This document shows, piece after piece, positions 8,415-16,247 of a DNA stretch of 64,000 nucleotides. The stretch spans positions 1 to 64,000 of the forward strand of contig JAGORO010000001.1 in NCBI GenBank assembly GCA_018062785.1, in the 5' to 3' direction. Source of the DNA: Candidatus Saccharimonadota bacterium (GTDB taxonomy: Bacteria; Patescibacteriota; Saccharimonadia; Saccharimonadales; UBA4665). How positions within the stretch are numbered: position 1 is the stretch's first letter; the number at the start of each line of letters is the position of its first letter. The notes beneath the pieces are model-generated. The model was given only the letters and a program-made list of their open reading frames with translations, had not been told where the DNA came from and ran no database searches. The position numbers were made by a program, and so were the translations under genes.

Positions 8415-9446
8415 TTACCTCAGCCCGACAGCTTGATGGACTTTTAGTAATGTAGCGTTGGCTACTTCGTTCATCTTTGCCTCGGAGGCTGTAATAACAG
8501 AGAGGAGCTTATCTTCATTTACCATTGCCAATCTCGATTGAAAATCGGTCAAAAATGTCTGGACTGCCTCGGCAACCTCTTTCTTAAAGGTACCGTACTC
8601 GGTCATGCCATCGTACTGCTTGGCGACTTCGTCGAGTGACCGGTTTTTGAGGAGGGCTAAAGTCTGTAATAAATTGGAAATACCTGGCTGATTTTCGTAA
8701 TCGAGATGGACGGCACCGACATTGTCGGTCGTAGCGCTCATAATTTTCTTAGCCGCAGCGGCTGGATCGTCACCCAAGAAAATAATGCCCTTATCGGAGG
8801 CATCGCTTTTGCTCATTTTTTTGCTTGGATCGACGAGGTCTTTAATGCGCAGTCCTTGGTCATTACCAAAAAACTCGTGCTGTTTTCTTACTGGCTCCGG
8901 CACAATAAATAATTCTTGGGCAAACTTGGCGTTCATGCGTTCGGCTATGTCGCGGGCAAATTCCAAGTGCTGCGACTGATCATCGCCCACTGGTACGTAC
9001 GAGGCGTTGTAGAGCAAAATATCAGCTGCCATCAGCACCGGGTAGTCAAACAGCCCGACAGAAATGTGGTCGTCACCGAGTTTCGGCGACTTATCTTTGT
9101 ACTGCGTCATGCGACCCATTTGTCCCATACCCGTAAAACTATTGAGGATAACGGTTAGCTCACTATGGGCAGGTATGTAACTCTGGCGGTAAATATGCAC
9201 GCTTTCGTGACCCAGTGGCAAACCAGCCGCCACGAACAACTTGAGATTGTGCATGATTTGCCCCTGCAGCTGACTATGATCTATGGGAGTTGTGAAGCTA
9301 TGCAGATCTGGCACAAACAGATTGATCTGGAATTCTTCGGCATGGTTTTTCGCCATGTCGATAAGCGGTAGTAAGCCGCCAAAGTAGTTGCCAATGTGCA
9401 GATCGTTATTAGCCCGTAGGCCAGTCAAAATCACCTTTTTAGTCAT
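8415..9446 (-). CDS. trpS: Tryptophanyl-tRNA synthetase
   Basis: 343 aa class I synthetase charging tRNA-Trp. The HIGH box is HIGN (about 17-20), the tryptophan pocket region includes GDDQSQHLEFARDIAERMN and the KMSKS box is intact in DPSKKMSKSD (about 208). Normal length for bacterial TrpS. It is first in its operon. The -10 box TATACT ends six bases before the ATG and there is no SD, so a leaderless mRNA is likely. Confidence 0.95.
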   Translation of the reverse strand: MTKKVILTGLRANNDLHIGNYFGGLLPLIDMAKNHAEEFQINLFVPDLHSFTTPIDHSQLQGQIMHNLKLFVAAGLPLGHESVHIYRQSYIPAHSELTVILNSFTGMGQMGRMTQYKDKSPKLGDDHISVGLFDYPVLMAADILLYNASYVPVGDDQSQHLEFARDIAERMNAKFAQELFIVPEPVRKQHEFFGNDQGLRIKDLVDPSKKMSKSDASDKGIIFLGDDPAAAAKKIMSATTDNVGAVHLDYENQPGISNLLQTLALLKNRSLDEVAKQYDGMTEYGTFKKEVAEAVQTFLTDFQSRLAMVNEDKLLSVITASEAKMNEVANATLLKVHQAVGLR

Positions 9447-9452
9447 GTAGTT

Positions 9453-9458
9453 AGTATA
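9453..9458 (-). promoter_or_regulatory. -10 box of trpS (leaderless start)
   Basis: TATACT six bases before the trpS ATG, overlapping no SD. The -35 region is poor (TTCTAA at 17 bases). Confidence 0.5.
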
Positions 9459-9475
9459 CCTTTTCTTTAGATACT

Positions 9476-9766
9476 TTAGAAATACGCACCGTGGAATGGT
9501 ACTTGCTTGCGCGCATCGTCGAGCTCTGCCTCGGACGATCGCAAAAGAGCTGTAGCGCAGGCCATCTTTGCCACCTCAAGTACATCAGGATGTGTTACAA
9601 ATTGCGTCGCAATCTCATGGCTCGAGCGCGTGTCGCACGATGTATCGACGCCCGCACTTGGCAGCACCTTCATTATTTTGTAAACCACATCCGTGCATAA
9701 GAGCTGCCTGCCTGGCGTTCGAAGTGCACAATTTCCGCAATCAAGTTCGGGGTTAGTTTGGCTCAT
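9476..9766 (-). CDS. Unknown protein, 96 aa
   Basis: 96 aa with no recognised domain. The ATG at 9766 is chosen because GAAAGGA lies four bases upstream; an in-frame extension to 9832 would run through a terminator hairpin. The N-terminus has CGNC and two more cysteines follow (about 24 and 46). The C-terminal half is alpha-helical in appearance. Its stop is 30 bases from the trpS start. Could be a metal-binding or redox small protein, but this is not supported beyond the cysteines. Confidence 0.55.
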   Translation of the reverse strand: MSQTNPELDCGNCALRTPGRQLLCTDVVYKIMKVLPSAGVDTSCDTRSSHEIATQFVTHPDVLEVAKMACATALLRSSEAELDDARKQVPFHGAYF

Positions 9767-9796
9767 GGGTTCCTTTCGGTTGTAGTTTGTTATAAA

Positions 9797-9817
9797 AAAC
9801 CGCCTGTTTGGCGGTTT
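9797..9817 (-). terminator. Intrinsic terminator
   Basis: Stem AAACCGCC/GGCGGTTT with a five-base loop, followed on the minus strand by TTTATA. It ends the transcript of the 227 aa gene upstream. Confidence 0.8.
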
Positions 9818-9945
9818 CTTCAATTCTTTCAATCTCGTTAACTAAACAGAACAAACCGCCAATTTCCTGCCGGTAAACCAATACTGCCTAGCTGTCTGCT
9901 TTGTCATGGTCACTATTTATACGCTTACCATATCCTTTTGTCAAA

Positions 9946-10629
9946 CTAGTTAGTTGCATCGGTTATTGCAACCAACTTAAAATGATCTGGCTCGTGCTCT
10001 ATATCATCGACGATGGTCCTGGCCCGTTTTAGGTAATAGTTGAGGTCTAGCTTGTCGCCACGCGGTTCGGTCAGGCTACCATAGTACGCCCTTAGAAACA
10101 TCACAATTGCAGAAATCGCCACCGACGAGTCCGGAATGCGCCCCGAGGCCATAGTATTCGCCGTCGAGAGCAATGCCTGATTTTTGCCCTCGTAGTAATG
10201 CGCTTTGCTATCGCGCGGCACCGATAGCTCTTCTGCTCTGCTTGCAACCGTGCCGAGCAACACTAATCCTTTTGCAAGACTTTGACTAGCAGTCGTACTA
10301 GCAACTTCGAGCGCAGCTTGTCTATCTTGAGCGCTCTGAGCGTCAACACCCTTAAGTGCATGGTCAAGTCCAAGCCCCAATGCTGGCGAGTGATCTTTGC
10401 CAAAACCAATCCGCACGCCCTCTAACACTGTATGTGTGTGCGCAAGATCCTCACCAAGTGACGGTACTGCTAGCCCAATGCTAATCTTGGTCTGCGCAAT
10501 TAGCTCGTCTGACATGCCTACGGCAGTAAGTACCTCGCCGCAAAGTTGCCCCTGTGCATTAACCGAGAGGTGCCGCTCTTCATACACCGTCGGCGCTATT
10601 TCAAAACTAGAGTATGTACTCATCGCCAT
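9946..10629 (-). CDS. Unknown soluble protein, about 227 aa
   Basis: No domain recognised. It is hydrophilic with Ala/Leu-rich helical stretches (about 85-150) and no signal or membrane segment. A second ATG two codons in (10623) fits the promoter better: TTGAAA, 16 bases, TAAAAT ends nine bases before it. There is no SD. It is followed by its own terminator. Nothing in the neighbourhood suggests a role. Confidence 0.55.
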   Translation of the reverse strand: MAMSTYSSFEIAPTVYEERHLSVNAQGQLCGEVLTAVGMSDELIAQTKISIGLAVPSLGEDLAHTHTVLEGVRIGFGKDHSPALGLGLDHALKGVDAQSAQDRQAALEVASTTASQSLAKGLVLLGTVASRAEELSVPRDSKAHYYEGKNQALLSTANTMASGRIPDSSVAISAIVMFLRAYYGSLTEPRGDKLDLNYYLKRARTIVDDIEHEPDHFKLVAITDATN

Positions 10630-10756
10630 TCAATTTTACTCTTTAGTGTCATTATTTCAACTTTGTTACACACGGGTTTACACTCATCCAGATCGTCTGC
10701 TACTTCCAATAAGCCTTTGGTTTTACCGTTAGCCTAGGCAACGCATCAAAACCTGC

Positions 10757-11095
10757 CTACTCGTTACTACGAAGAGTAAGGCCTTTGAATAGGCCACCGC
10801 AAGCAATGATGTTTACGATATCACCGGCGGAATTCTTTGCTGTCATCTCATAGCCAACCGCATCTTTTTGGTCACAGCCCTGAAGGCCAACAGCAATATG
10901 ATTTACCTCTGTTACACGAGCGTCGCTATACCCCGAGCCGTTTGCAAAGTCTTCTGCTTTTTCAGCGCCAATCCGCGCATCCGCAACAAAACCAGCCGAA
11001 ATATTTAAGGCTACGGTTGCCACAGCTAAGCCAGTAATTGTCTTCCAGCCGACCCTTACTCCCTCATGATCTCGTGAGTTGTAGTATGTATTCAT
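10757..11095 (-). CDS. Unknown small membrane-anchored protein, 112 aa
   Basis: One hydrophobic segment (about 17-40: WKTITGLAVATVALNISAG) followed by a polar, probably exported C-terminal part with three cysteines (two in a GLQGCDQ / IIACGG arrangement). No domain recognised. It has a near-perfect promoter directly before the ATG and no SD. Secreted or surface-anchored protein is an inference from topology only. Confidence 0.55.
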   Translation of the reverse strand: MNTYYNSRDHEGVRVGWKTITGLAVATVALNISAGFVADARIGAEKAEDFANGSGYSDARVTEVNHIAVGLQGCDQKDAVGYEMTAKNSAGDIVNIIACGGLFKGLTLRSNE

Positions 11096-11101
11096 CTTGC
11101 T

Positions 11102-11130
11102 ATATTACTACATTTGTAATATTTTGTCAA
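11102..11130 (-). promoter_or_regulatory. Promoter of the 112 aa gene, leaderless
   Basis: TTGACA (11125-11130), 17-base spacer, TAATAT (11102-11107), then six bases to ATG. The clearest leaderless promoter in the window. Confidence 0.7.
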
Positions 11131-11161
11131 TCTTTCGTGTGCTATCGTAGGTCCGATTCTG

Positions 11162-11779
11162 CTACTCATCTACAACGATCGCTTCGCCGTCATGGAGAGT
11201 TCTGTACGGCATGTTGTGCTGCTCCAGATATTCTACGTACTTATCGACATCGGCCGACTCCGGATGATCCGACTTATAGTGTGGCACAAAGGCATAGTCA
11301 AGTACGCCCAAGCCCTCCCAGATAGTCTCCTTAGTGTAACCATCCGAGTGCAGATGAACATCATCAACCAATTCTATTCCTCGTAGTGATGGCGACAATA
11401 CGCACCCTGCAGCACTAAAGCCACCGTATGCAAGGCCACTATTCAGTAACTCTGGTAAGGTCTCATTCAGACCAGTTTGTTCATACGCCTTACGCAATAC
11501 AAATGCGTTCCCACCGAGTAGCCAGATGCCGCCAAAGCCAGAAAGTACGTTCGCCAGCTCGTCTTTTTTGCCAAAGTAATTCCTCAGGTCAAGTTTACTG
11601 GCATCGAGCCCAAGTGAACCTAAATGCTCTATACACTCCTGCGTACGTGCATCTTTACGAGTTTCATCGAACCCATCTCGAGAGTTATCGATGACCGCAA
11701 CGTTTCCACCCTCGCCGACCATTTCGAGATATTTCTCAAACTCATCGCCGTACTGATACGAAGACAAATACAATTTCAT
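11162..11779 (-). CDS. Peptidase S51 family (dipeptidase E / cyanophycinase-like)
   Basis: 205 aa, class I glutamine-amidotransferase-like fold serine peptidase. GGIWLLGGNAFVLR (about 83-96) and the nucleophile elbow GGFSAAG (Ser about 121) are family features. The later VPHYKSDHPE segment should supply the His. The S51 group includes dipeptidase E (Asp-X dipeptides) and cyanophycinase; length fits dipeptidase E. No signal peptide. TATACT lies seven bases before the ATG, immediately after the terminator of the ribosomal operon. Confidence 0.8.
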   Translation of the reverse strand: MKLYLSSYQYGDEFEKYLEMVGEGGNVAVIDNSRDGFDETRKDARTQECIEHLGSLGLDASKLDLRNYFGKKDELANVLSGFGGIWLLGGNAFVLRKAYEQTGLNETLPELLNSGLAYGGFSAAGCVLSPSLRGIELVDDVHLHSDGYTKETIWEGLGVLDYAFVPHYKSDHPESADVDKYVEYLEQHNMPYRTLHDGEAIVVDE

Positions 11780-11786
11780 ACGATGT

Positions 11787-11792
11787 AGTATA
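11787..11792 (-). promoter_or_regulatory. -10 box of the S51 peptidase gene
   Basis: TATACT seven bases before the ATG; no SD. It begins right after the U-run of the rpsI terminator. No clear -35. Confidence 0.4.
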
Positions 11793-11794
11793 CC

Positions 11795-11816
11795 AAAAAC
11801 CCCACCGCAGTGGGGC
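11795..11816 (-). terminator. Terminator of the rpsI end of the ribosomal operon
   Basis: GCCCCAC-TGCG-GTGGGG followed by TTTTTGG on the minus strand. It closes the long secY-to-rpsI transcript. Confidence 0.85.
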
Positions 11817-11835
11817 TCGGAAAGAGAAGCGCCGG

Positions 11836-12038
11836 TTTGGCTTTAGCCAAATGCGAATTTATTTCGCAAGTAACTTTTTAGGGCTCTGGACTTTGAGCTA
11901 GAATTCATTTTCTTCGTGAGAAGTGGAGGAAGCTGTGCATAAGGCACTGCGACCGAGCATCGGAGCGAAAAAATGTATTCTAGCCAAAGAGGCTGGCAGT
12001 GTTTCGGCTCTGCCGAAAGCAGGCCAGCCGTTCCAGAG
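11836..12038. ncRNA. Structured 3'-UTR or RNA element after rpsI
   Basis: Between the rpsI stop and its terminator the sequence folds into a three-way junction. Closing stem: 11884-11890 with 12032-12038 (CTCTGGA/TCCAGAG). Arm 1: 11891-11911 with 11970-11989, including a 14-base helix with one mismatch. Arm 2: GGCTGGC/GCCAGCC (11991-11997 with 12023-12029) enclosing TTTCGGC/GCCGAAA. Two small hairpins follow (11836-11851 and 11852-11868). The strand of action is not certain, but transcription from rpsI would produce the minus-strand form. It does not match RNase P, tmRNA or SRP signatures I know. Confidence 0.5.
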
Positions 12039-12040
12039 GT

Positions 12041-12448
12041 CTAGCGTTTGGTGAATTGGCGCTGTTTCCTAGCACCCTTAAGACCGAATTTCTTACGCTC
12101 ACGCTCACGACTGTCGCGACCAAGCAGGTCGGCGCGTCGGAGTGTGCTCTTAAGGTTTTCATCTTTTTCTACGAGTGCCTTGGCGATGCCGAGTCGAATG
12201 GCATCGACCTGACCTGCGTGGCCACCACCAGTCACCACGACAGTGATGTCGAACTTGCTGATAGGCGTTTCGATAGCCGTAAATGGCTTTTCTAGCTCAG
12301 CAAGAAGCAGTTTGCTGCCGGCAAAGTACTCCGTAGCGGGCTTGTCGTTAACGGTAATGTTACCTTTGCCGTTCATGATACGCACGCGTGCTGTTGCACT
12401 CTTGCGACGTCCGAGAGCGTAGTAATAGTTTGTCTTTGTATCTGCCAT
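12041..12448 (-). CDS. rpsI: Ribosomal protein S9
   Basis: 135 aa small-subunit protein whose C-terminal tail reaches the P-site tRNA. The start YYYALGRRKSATARVR and the terminal KGARKQRQFTKR are diagnostic. Its ATG overlaps the stop of a 36-codon mini-ORF (TAATG), with AAAGGAG as SD inside that ORF. Last gene of the alpha/L13 section. Confidence 0.97.
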   Translation of the reverse strand: MADTKTNYYYALGRRKSATARVRIMNGKGNITVNDKPATEYFAGSKLLLAELEKPFTAIETPISKFDITVVVTGGGHAGQVDAIRLGIAKALVEKDENLKSTLRRADLLGRDSRERERKKFGLKGARKQRQFTKR

Positions 12449-12558
12449 TACTTAGCTCCTTTCTTTGAAATGAGACAAACCACACGGTTTTTCTCATCGC
12501 GCAGGGCAAAAAAATGTGATTTTTCGCTCTGGCTGCTCTTTTTCCTATGAGCAAACAT
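12448..12558 (-). CDS. 36-codon mini-ORF between rplM and rpsI (family copy 1)
   Basis: Predicted 36 aa basic peptide beginning MFAHRKKSSQSEKSHF and containing FALRDEKN and VCL. Its ATG overlaps the rplM stop and its TAA overlaps the rpsI ATG (TAATG at both ends). An SD-like AAAGGTG lies at the end of rplM. Bases 12470-12546 match five other copies in the window almost exactly. They also fold into two hairpins: CAGAGCGAAAAA/TTTTTTGCCCTG, and ATGAGA-A-AAACC/GGTTT-G-TCTCAT. No known domain. Either a real small protein, a coupling leader peptide, or a mobile hairpin element that keeps the operon translatable. Confidence 0.6.
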   Translation of the reverse strand: MFAHRKKSSQSEKSHFFALRDEKNRVVCLISKKGAK

Positions 12559-13007
12559 TACTTTACACCTTTCTTGAGGCTTAGTTTTTCTGGTTTCTGT
12601 GCATGGTGATTGTGCTCTGTACCGCCGTAAATTTTAAGGCGAGCTAAGCGACCGTCGCGGAGTTTATTAACAGGAAGCATGCCACGAACAGACTCGAAGA
12701 TCGCACGGCTAGAATCTTTGGCCATGATGTCCTTGAGCTTGTCTTCGCGCAAACCGCCGGGGTAACCGCTGTATCGGTAGTACATCTTCTTTTCCATCTT
12801 GTCGCCAGATACTACGAGAGCATCTGCGTTGATGATGACTACGAAGTCACCGCAATCGATATGTGGAGTAAACTGAGGCTTGCTTTTACCGGTAAGCAGC
12901 GTTGCTACCTGAGTAGAAAGACGGCCGAGCGTAGTCTCTGAGGCGTCAATAACGTACCATTTACGTGTAACATCAGAAGGCTTTGCTGAAAATGTTTTTT
13001 GTGCCAT
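12558..13007 (-). CDS. rplM: Ribosomal protein L13
   Basis: 149 aa. RKWYVIDASETTLGRLSTQVA (16-36) and the MLPVNKLRDGRLARLKIYGG segment are typical of L13. It starts directly at the rplQ stop (one-base overlap). Usually rplM is directly followed by rpsI; here a mini-ORF is inserted between them. Confidence 0.97.
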   Translation of the reverse strand: MAQKTFSAKPSDVTRKWYVIDASETTLGRLSTQVATLLTGKSKPQFTPHIDCGDFVVIINADALVVSGDKMEKKMYYRYSGYPGGLREDKLKDIMAKDSSRAIFESVRGMLPVNKLRDGRLARLKIYGGTEHNHHAQKPEKLSLKKGVK

Positions 13008-13459
13008 TATTTTGCCTCCTTTACTGGGGCCTTAGCCTGGGATGGCCTTTTGGCCTCTGTTGGGTTCTTTTCGGCTGCTTTGGCAACTGGTGCCTCGGTA
13101 GGGTCGTTTACGAAGCTTACGCGGGCCATCTGTGCGTTATCGCCACGGCGAAGCGCGGTGCGCTCAACGCGTAGATGGCCACTAGTGCGTCCCTGTAATT
13201 TTGGTGCGATCTCGTCTACGAGCTTGTGGGCGGTACTTACCGTCTGCAAGGCACTGATGATTTGTCGTCGGTTGTGAAGGTCGCCCTTCTTTGCCTTGGT
13301 GATGAGTCGTTCTACATAGGGAACGACTGCTTTCGCCTTTGGCAGTGTTGTTTCGATAGTTTCATAGATGATGAGCGACTCGGCAAGGCTCTTGATCAGA
13401 GCTGCACGCTGGTCGCGCTCTCTATGGAACTTCGTTCCTTGATATCCGTGTCTGTGCAT
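13007..13459 (-). CDS. rplQ: Ribosomal protein L17
   Basis: 150 aa. MHRHGYQGTKFHRERDQR at the start and the TLPKAKAVVPYVERLITKAK core identify L17. The C-terminal extension (about 118-150) is Ala/Lys/Glu-rich and low-complexity, a pattern repeated in several ribosomal proteins here (S5, L22, L23, S17). It follows rpoA with a two-base gap, the classic alpha-operon order. Confidence 0.96.
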   Translation of the reverse strand: MHRHGYQGTKFHRERDQRAALIKSLAESLIIYETIETTLPKAKAVVPYVERLITKAKKGDLHNRRQIISALQTVSTAHKLVDEIAPKLQGRTSGHLRVERTALRRGDNAQMARVSFVNDPTEAPVAKAAEKNPTEAKRPSQAKAPVKEAK

Positions 13460-13461
13460 GA

Positions 13462-14391
13462 CTAAAGCTCCAACTCCGCAAGTTTATCTTTTACTTCGTC
13501 GAGCGCTTTGCTACCAAAACCTTTGAGGTCGCGTAGTTCTACATCGCTCAGCGCAAACAGGTCTTGGATGGTGTGAATGTCATTGTTAATCAATGCATTT
13601 GTAGTGCGAGCTGTGAGGTTAAGGTCTTCGATGCTTGTTGCTAGGACAGCACCGTCGTCGGTGGCAGTTGCAACTGCGGCAGTCTCTGTTTCTTGGACAG
13701 GAAGTCGCGTCTTGCCGGCAAGTGCTGCGTATTGGTTGACTAGAATAGCTGCCGCCTCTTCGAATGCATCTCGAGGTGATATGGTGCCATCGGTGTCGAT
13801 AGTGATACTCAAGCTGTCGAGGTCGCTGACCTGACCAACACGAGTTTTCTCTACGCGGTATCGAACGCGCACGACTGGGCTAAAGATGGCATCGAGTGCA
13901 ACGTAGTCGCTAATTTTCTTTGCAGTGCTTTCTTCGATGGTGCGGTAACCGCGACCGGTTTCTACAACGATGTCGCAGGTAAATGTTGCCTTATCGTCGT
14001 CGATTGTAGCAATGGCTTGGTCTTTATTGACGACTTCTACATCGGCAGTAGTCTGAATGTCTTTGCCGGTAATAGCTCCTTTGCCTTTTTTGACAATGCG
14101 TAGTGTCTGCGCATCGTCGCCGTATACACGAAAACGAAGCTGCTTAAGGTTGAGCATGATTGCTACGACGTCTTCTTTGACGCCTTTTACGGCGGTAAAT
14201 TCGTGCGTGACACCATCGATCTTGAAGCTAGTAACTGCAGCACCGGAGATGCTCGACAACAAAACGCGACGAAGGCTGTTCCCAAGAGTCATGCCGTAGC
14301 CGTTCTGTAGTGGCTCGACAACAAATGTTGCGCTCGCATCGTGGTGGTCGTCTACCGAAACAAGTCCTGGTGTGTGAATCATTTTTGACAT
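13462..14391 (-). CDS. rpoA: RNA polymerase alpha subunit
   Basis: 309 aa from the chosen ATG at 14391 (starts at 14439, overlapping rpsD, or 14382 are possible). The N-terminal dimerisation domain contains GYGMTLGNSLRRVLLSS; the linker is short and Ala/Thr-rich (about 230-250). The C-terminal DNA/activator-binding domain is complete (IEDLNLTARTTNALINNDI to the LKGFGSKALDEVKDKL helix-hairpin-helix). The SD is GGGAAGG, somewhat distant. Assembles with RpoB and RpoC encoded at 39.9-47.3 kb. Confidence 0.97.
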   Translation of the reverse strand: MSKMIHTPGLVSVDDHHDASATFVVEPLQNGYGMTLGNSLRRVLLSSISGAAVTSFKIDGVTHEFTAVKGVKEDVVAIMLNLKQLRFRVYGDDAQTLRIVKKGKGAITGKDIQTTADVEVVNKDQAIATIDDDKATFTCDIVVETGRGYRTIEESTAKKISDYVALDAIFSPVVRVRYRVEKTRVGQVSDLDSLSITIDTDGTISPRDAFEEAAAILVNQYAALAGKTRLPVQETETAAVATATDDGAVLATSIEDLNLTARTTNALINNDIHTIQDLFALSDVELRDLKGFGSKALDEVKDKLAELEL

Positions 14392-14416
14392 AGTACTTTT
14401 TCGTATCCTTCCCTTA

Positions 14417-15034
14417 TTATCGTGAGTAGTACTCAACAATTAGTTGTTCTTTGATCTCTGGCTCTGCGTCGTCACGAACAGGAAGTCCTGTGATGGTAAC
14501 AGCCACCTTCTTGCGATCAACCTTTTGCCAAGTTGGCGTAGCCGATGGTGCTGGGCTGGTTTCGTCAAGTTTCTTGAAGTATTCGCTACCCTTGCTGTGT
14601 TCGCGAAGGGTAATTTCATCGCCAGCACGAAGACGAATTGATGGAATGTCTACTCGACGACCATTAAGCATAAAATGACCGTGGGTGACTAGCTGACGAG
14701 CGGCTCGGCGACTTGGCGCAAAACCAGCTCGGTACACTGCGTTATCGAGGCGTCGCTCAAGATATTGCAAGAGTGCGGCACCTGATTCGCCAGGTGTACG
14801 AACGGCTTCAGCCATCAAGTTACTGAATTGCTTTTCGAGCAAGCCATAAAGACGCTTAACCTTCTGTTTTTCACGAAGCTGCAGTGCGTATTGGCTTGGC
14901 TTATTGCGCATACGCGCATTTGCGGCCTGACCAGGCATGTTGGTGCGCTTGGCGAGTGCCTTGTGTGCCTTGGGGTGAAGAGCGTAACCTTCACGGCGAG
15001 ACATCTTAACGATGCTTTGTCTATCGCGGGCCAT
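14417..15034 (-). CDS. rpsD: Ribosomal protein S4
   Basis: 205 aa 16S-binding assembly initiator and, in many bacteria, the alpha-operon repressor. It has the KRLYGLLEKQF motif and a standard S4 domain (RRLDNAVYRAGFAPSRRAARQ onward). The N-terminal zinc CxxC motif is absent, so it is the zinc-independent form. An insertion rich in Pro/Ser/Thr lies at about 160-170. Gap of two bases to rpsK. Confidence 0.97.
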   Translation of the reverse strand: MARDRQSIVKMSRREGYALHPKAHKALAKRTNMPGQAANARMRNKPSQYALQLREKQKVKRLYGLLEKQFSNLMAEAVRTPGESGAALLQYLERRLDNAVYRAGFAPSRRAARQLVTHGHFMLNGRRVDIPSIRLRAGDEITLREHSKGSEYFKKLDETSPAPSATPTWQKVDRKKVAVTITGLPVRDDAEPEIKEQLIVEYYSR

Positions 15035-15036
15035 GA

Positions 15037-15441
15037 TTATACTCTCCTTGCTTTCTTAGGGCGAACGCCACCATGTGGCACGCCCGTTACGTCGGTAATG
15101 CTTTCGACCTGGATGCCAAGTGTTTGCATAGCACGAACAGCAGCATCTCGACCAAGACCAACACCCTTGATGAAGGCGTTGACCCGACCAAGACCATATG
15201 TCTGCTTGGCAAGACCACCAGCTTTTTCTGCCGCGACTTGTGCAGCGTACGCGGTACCCTTTTTAGAGCCACGGAAGCCACACGCACCAGCGCTACTAGC
15301 TGCTAGTGCACCACCCTGAGGGTCGGTAAATGTAATGATTGTATTGTTGAATGTAGCCTGAATGTGAAGTTGACCACTTGGGACGCTTCGCTTTGCTTTT
15401 CGCTTCTTGGCTACAGGAGTTTGTTTGGTTGTATCTGCCAT
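15037..15441 (-). CDS. rpsK: Ribosomal protein S11
   Basis: 134 aa platform protein. HIQATFNNTIITFTDPQGG, AASSAGACGFRGSKKGTAYAA and the terminal PHGGVRPKKARRV are diagnostic. It has a Lys-rich N-terminus and lies seven bases after rpsM. Confidence 0.97.
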   Translation of the reverse strand: MADTTKQTPVAKKRKAKRSVPSGQLHIQATFNNTIITFTDPQGGALAASSAGACGFRGSKKGTAYAAQVAAEKAGGLAKQTYGLGRVNAFIKGVGLGRDAAVRAMQTLGIQVESITDVTGVPHGGVRPKKARRV

Positions 15442-15448
15442 AGTAATC

Positions 15449-15835
15449 CTAAGTCTTAGATGCTACTTTCTTAGCGGTGCCACCCACAGTTACTTTTCGA
15501 CCACGGCGCGTTCGCGCATTGGTTTTGGTCCGCTGGCCACGGCTTGGCAGGTTTTGCTTGTGTCGTAGACCACGGTAACTACCAATATCTTTTAGTCGTT
15601 TGATGTTACCGCTAACGACACGTTGCAATTCACCTTCTACCGTCAACTTTTCGTTAACGTATTCTTGAATACGAGAAATTTCTGCATCTGTGAGATCTTT
15701 GGCTCGCACCGTTCGTTCTACTTTGGCGTGAACCAAAATATCGTCAGCAGTCTTAGGGCCAATGCCGTAAACATACGTCAAAGCTACCCAGACTTGCTTT
15801 TCGTTTGGAATAGTTACACCTGATATTCGTGCCAT
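15449..15835 (-). CDS. rpsM: Ribosomal protein S13
   Basis: 128 aa head protein contacting tRNA and L5. MARISGVTIPNEKQVWVAL begins the protein and RGLRHKQNLPSRGQRTKTNAR is the conserved C-terminal motif. The ATG at 15835 is chosen for its match to the family start and GGGG six bases upstream; an in-frame upstream start (15865) lies within the mini-ORF that precedes it. Confidence 0.97.
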   Translation of the reverse strand: MARISGVTIPNEKQVWVALTYVYGIGPKTADDILVHAKVERTVRAKDLTDAEISRIQEYVNEKLTVEGELQRVVSGNIKRLKDIGSYRGLRHKQNLPSRGQRTKTNARTRRGRKVTVGGTAKKVASKT

Positions 15836-15837
15836 AG

Positions 15838-15948
15838 CTACCCCTGCCTCTCTGTTATGAGACAAACCTTGCGGTTTTTCTCATCGCGCAGGGCAAAAAA
15901 ATGTGATTTTTCGCTCTGGCTGCTCTTTTCCCTTTTCGATACAACCAT
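15838..15948 (-). CDS. 36-codon mini-ORF between rpmJ and rpsM (family copy 2)
   Basis: Predicted 36 aa peptide, MVVSKREKSSQSEKSH..., with the same LRDEKN and VCL motifs as copy 1. Start is five bases after the rpmJ stop; the TAG ends two bases before the rpsM ATG. SD GGGG lies in the rpmJ end. Element core 15857-15933 differs from copy 1 by only a few bases; the second hairpin loop here is GCAA, a GNRA tetraloop. Confidence 0.6.
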   Translation of the reverse strand: MVVSKREKSSQSEKSHFFALRDEKNRKVCLITERQG

Positions 15949-15952
15949 ACGC

Positions 15953-16069
15953 CTACCCCTGCCTCTGCTTATGCTTAGGTTTAAGTTTGTTGATTACGTA
16001 AAGACGGCCCTTGCGACGCACAATCTTGTCGTCGGGGCTAATCTTTTTTACACTTGCACGCACTTTCAT
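15953..16069 (-). CDS. rpmJ: Ribosomal protein L36
   Basis: 38 aa: [20 protein letters not shown] then [18 protein letters not shown]. The family's CxxC...C...H zinc ligands are replaced, so it is a zinc-independent L36. GGAAGGAG lies 12 bases upstream of the ATG. It sits between infA and rpsM as in most bacteria. Confidence 0.93.
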   Translation of the reverse strand: MKVRASVKKISPDDKIVRRKGRLYVINKLKPKHKQRQG

Positions 16070-16076
16070 GTACGGA

Positions 16077-16247
16077 TCATGCTCCTTCCAGCGATGACTC
16101 ACTGCTAATATTGATAATTTGTCGGACCAACGCCCCCTCAGATTGATCCGTACTAACGATCTTTGCTTTGCTCGGATCTTTCCGGATGAACCAATCTGAA
16201 GAGCTGTTAGCCCTTACGGTAGGTGATACGACCCTTTGACAAGTCAT
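16077..16247 (-). CDS. Candidate small ORF between infA and rpmJ
   Basis: A frame open for 56 codons with protein-like composition ([17 protein letters not shown], then [12 protein letters not shown]). The only standard start in this frame is an ATG inside infA in another frame (16247); no SD is evident. It ends at a TGA overlapping the rpmJ SD. It could be a degenerate or unusual small gene, or chance. It overlaps a stable inverted repeat (16138-16199). Confidence 0.25.
   Translation of the reverse strand: MTCQRVVSPTVRANSSSDWFIRKDPSKAKIVSTDQSEGALVRQIINISSESSLEGA
16138..16199 (-). promoter_or_regulatory. Long-stem structure in the infA-rpmJ gap
   Basis: TCAGATTG + ATCCG pairs with CGGAT + CAATCTGA (13 base pairs with a four-base bulge) around a 32-base loop that contains a further GATCCG/CGGATC option. 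The position, upstream of rpmJ-rpsM-rpsK-rpsD, matches where S4-controlled alpha-operon leaders occur in other bacteria. Function here is inferred. Confidence 0.4.

Noticed and set aside
11836-12038. The structured region as RNase P RNA, tmRNA or SRP RNA.
   Set aside because: It is too short for RNase P or tmRNA, has no tRNA-like end, and lacks the SRP domain IV GGAA/internal-loop signature.
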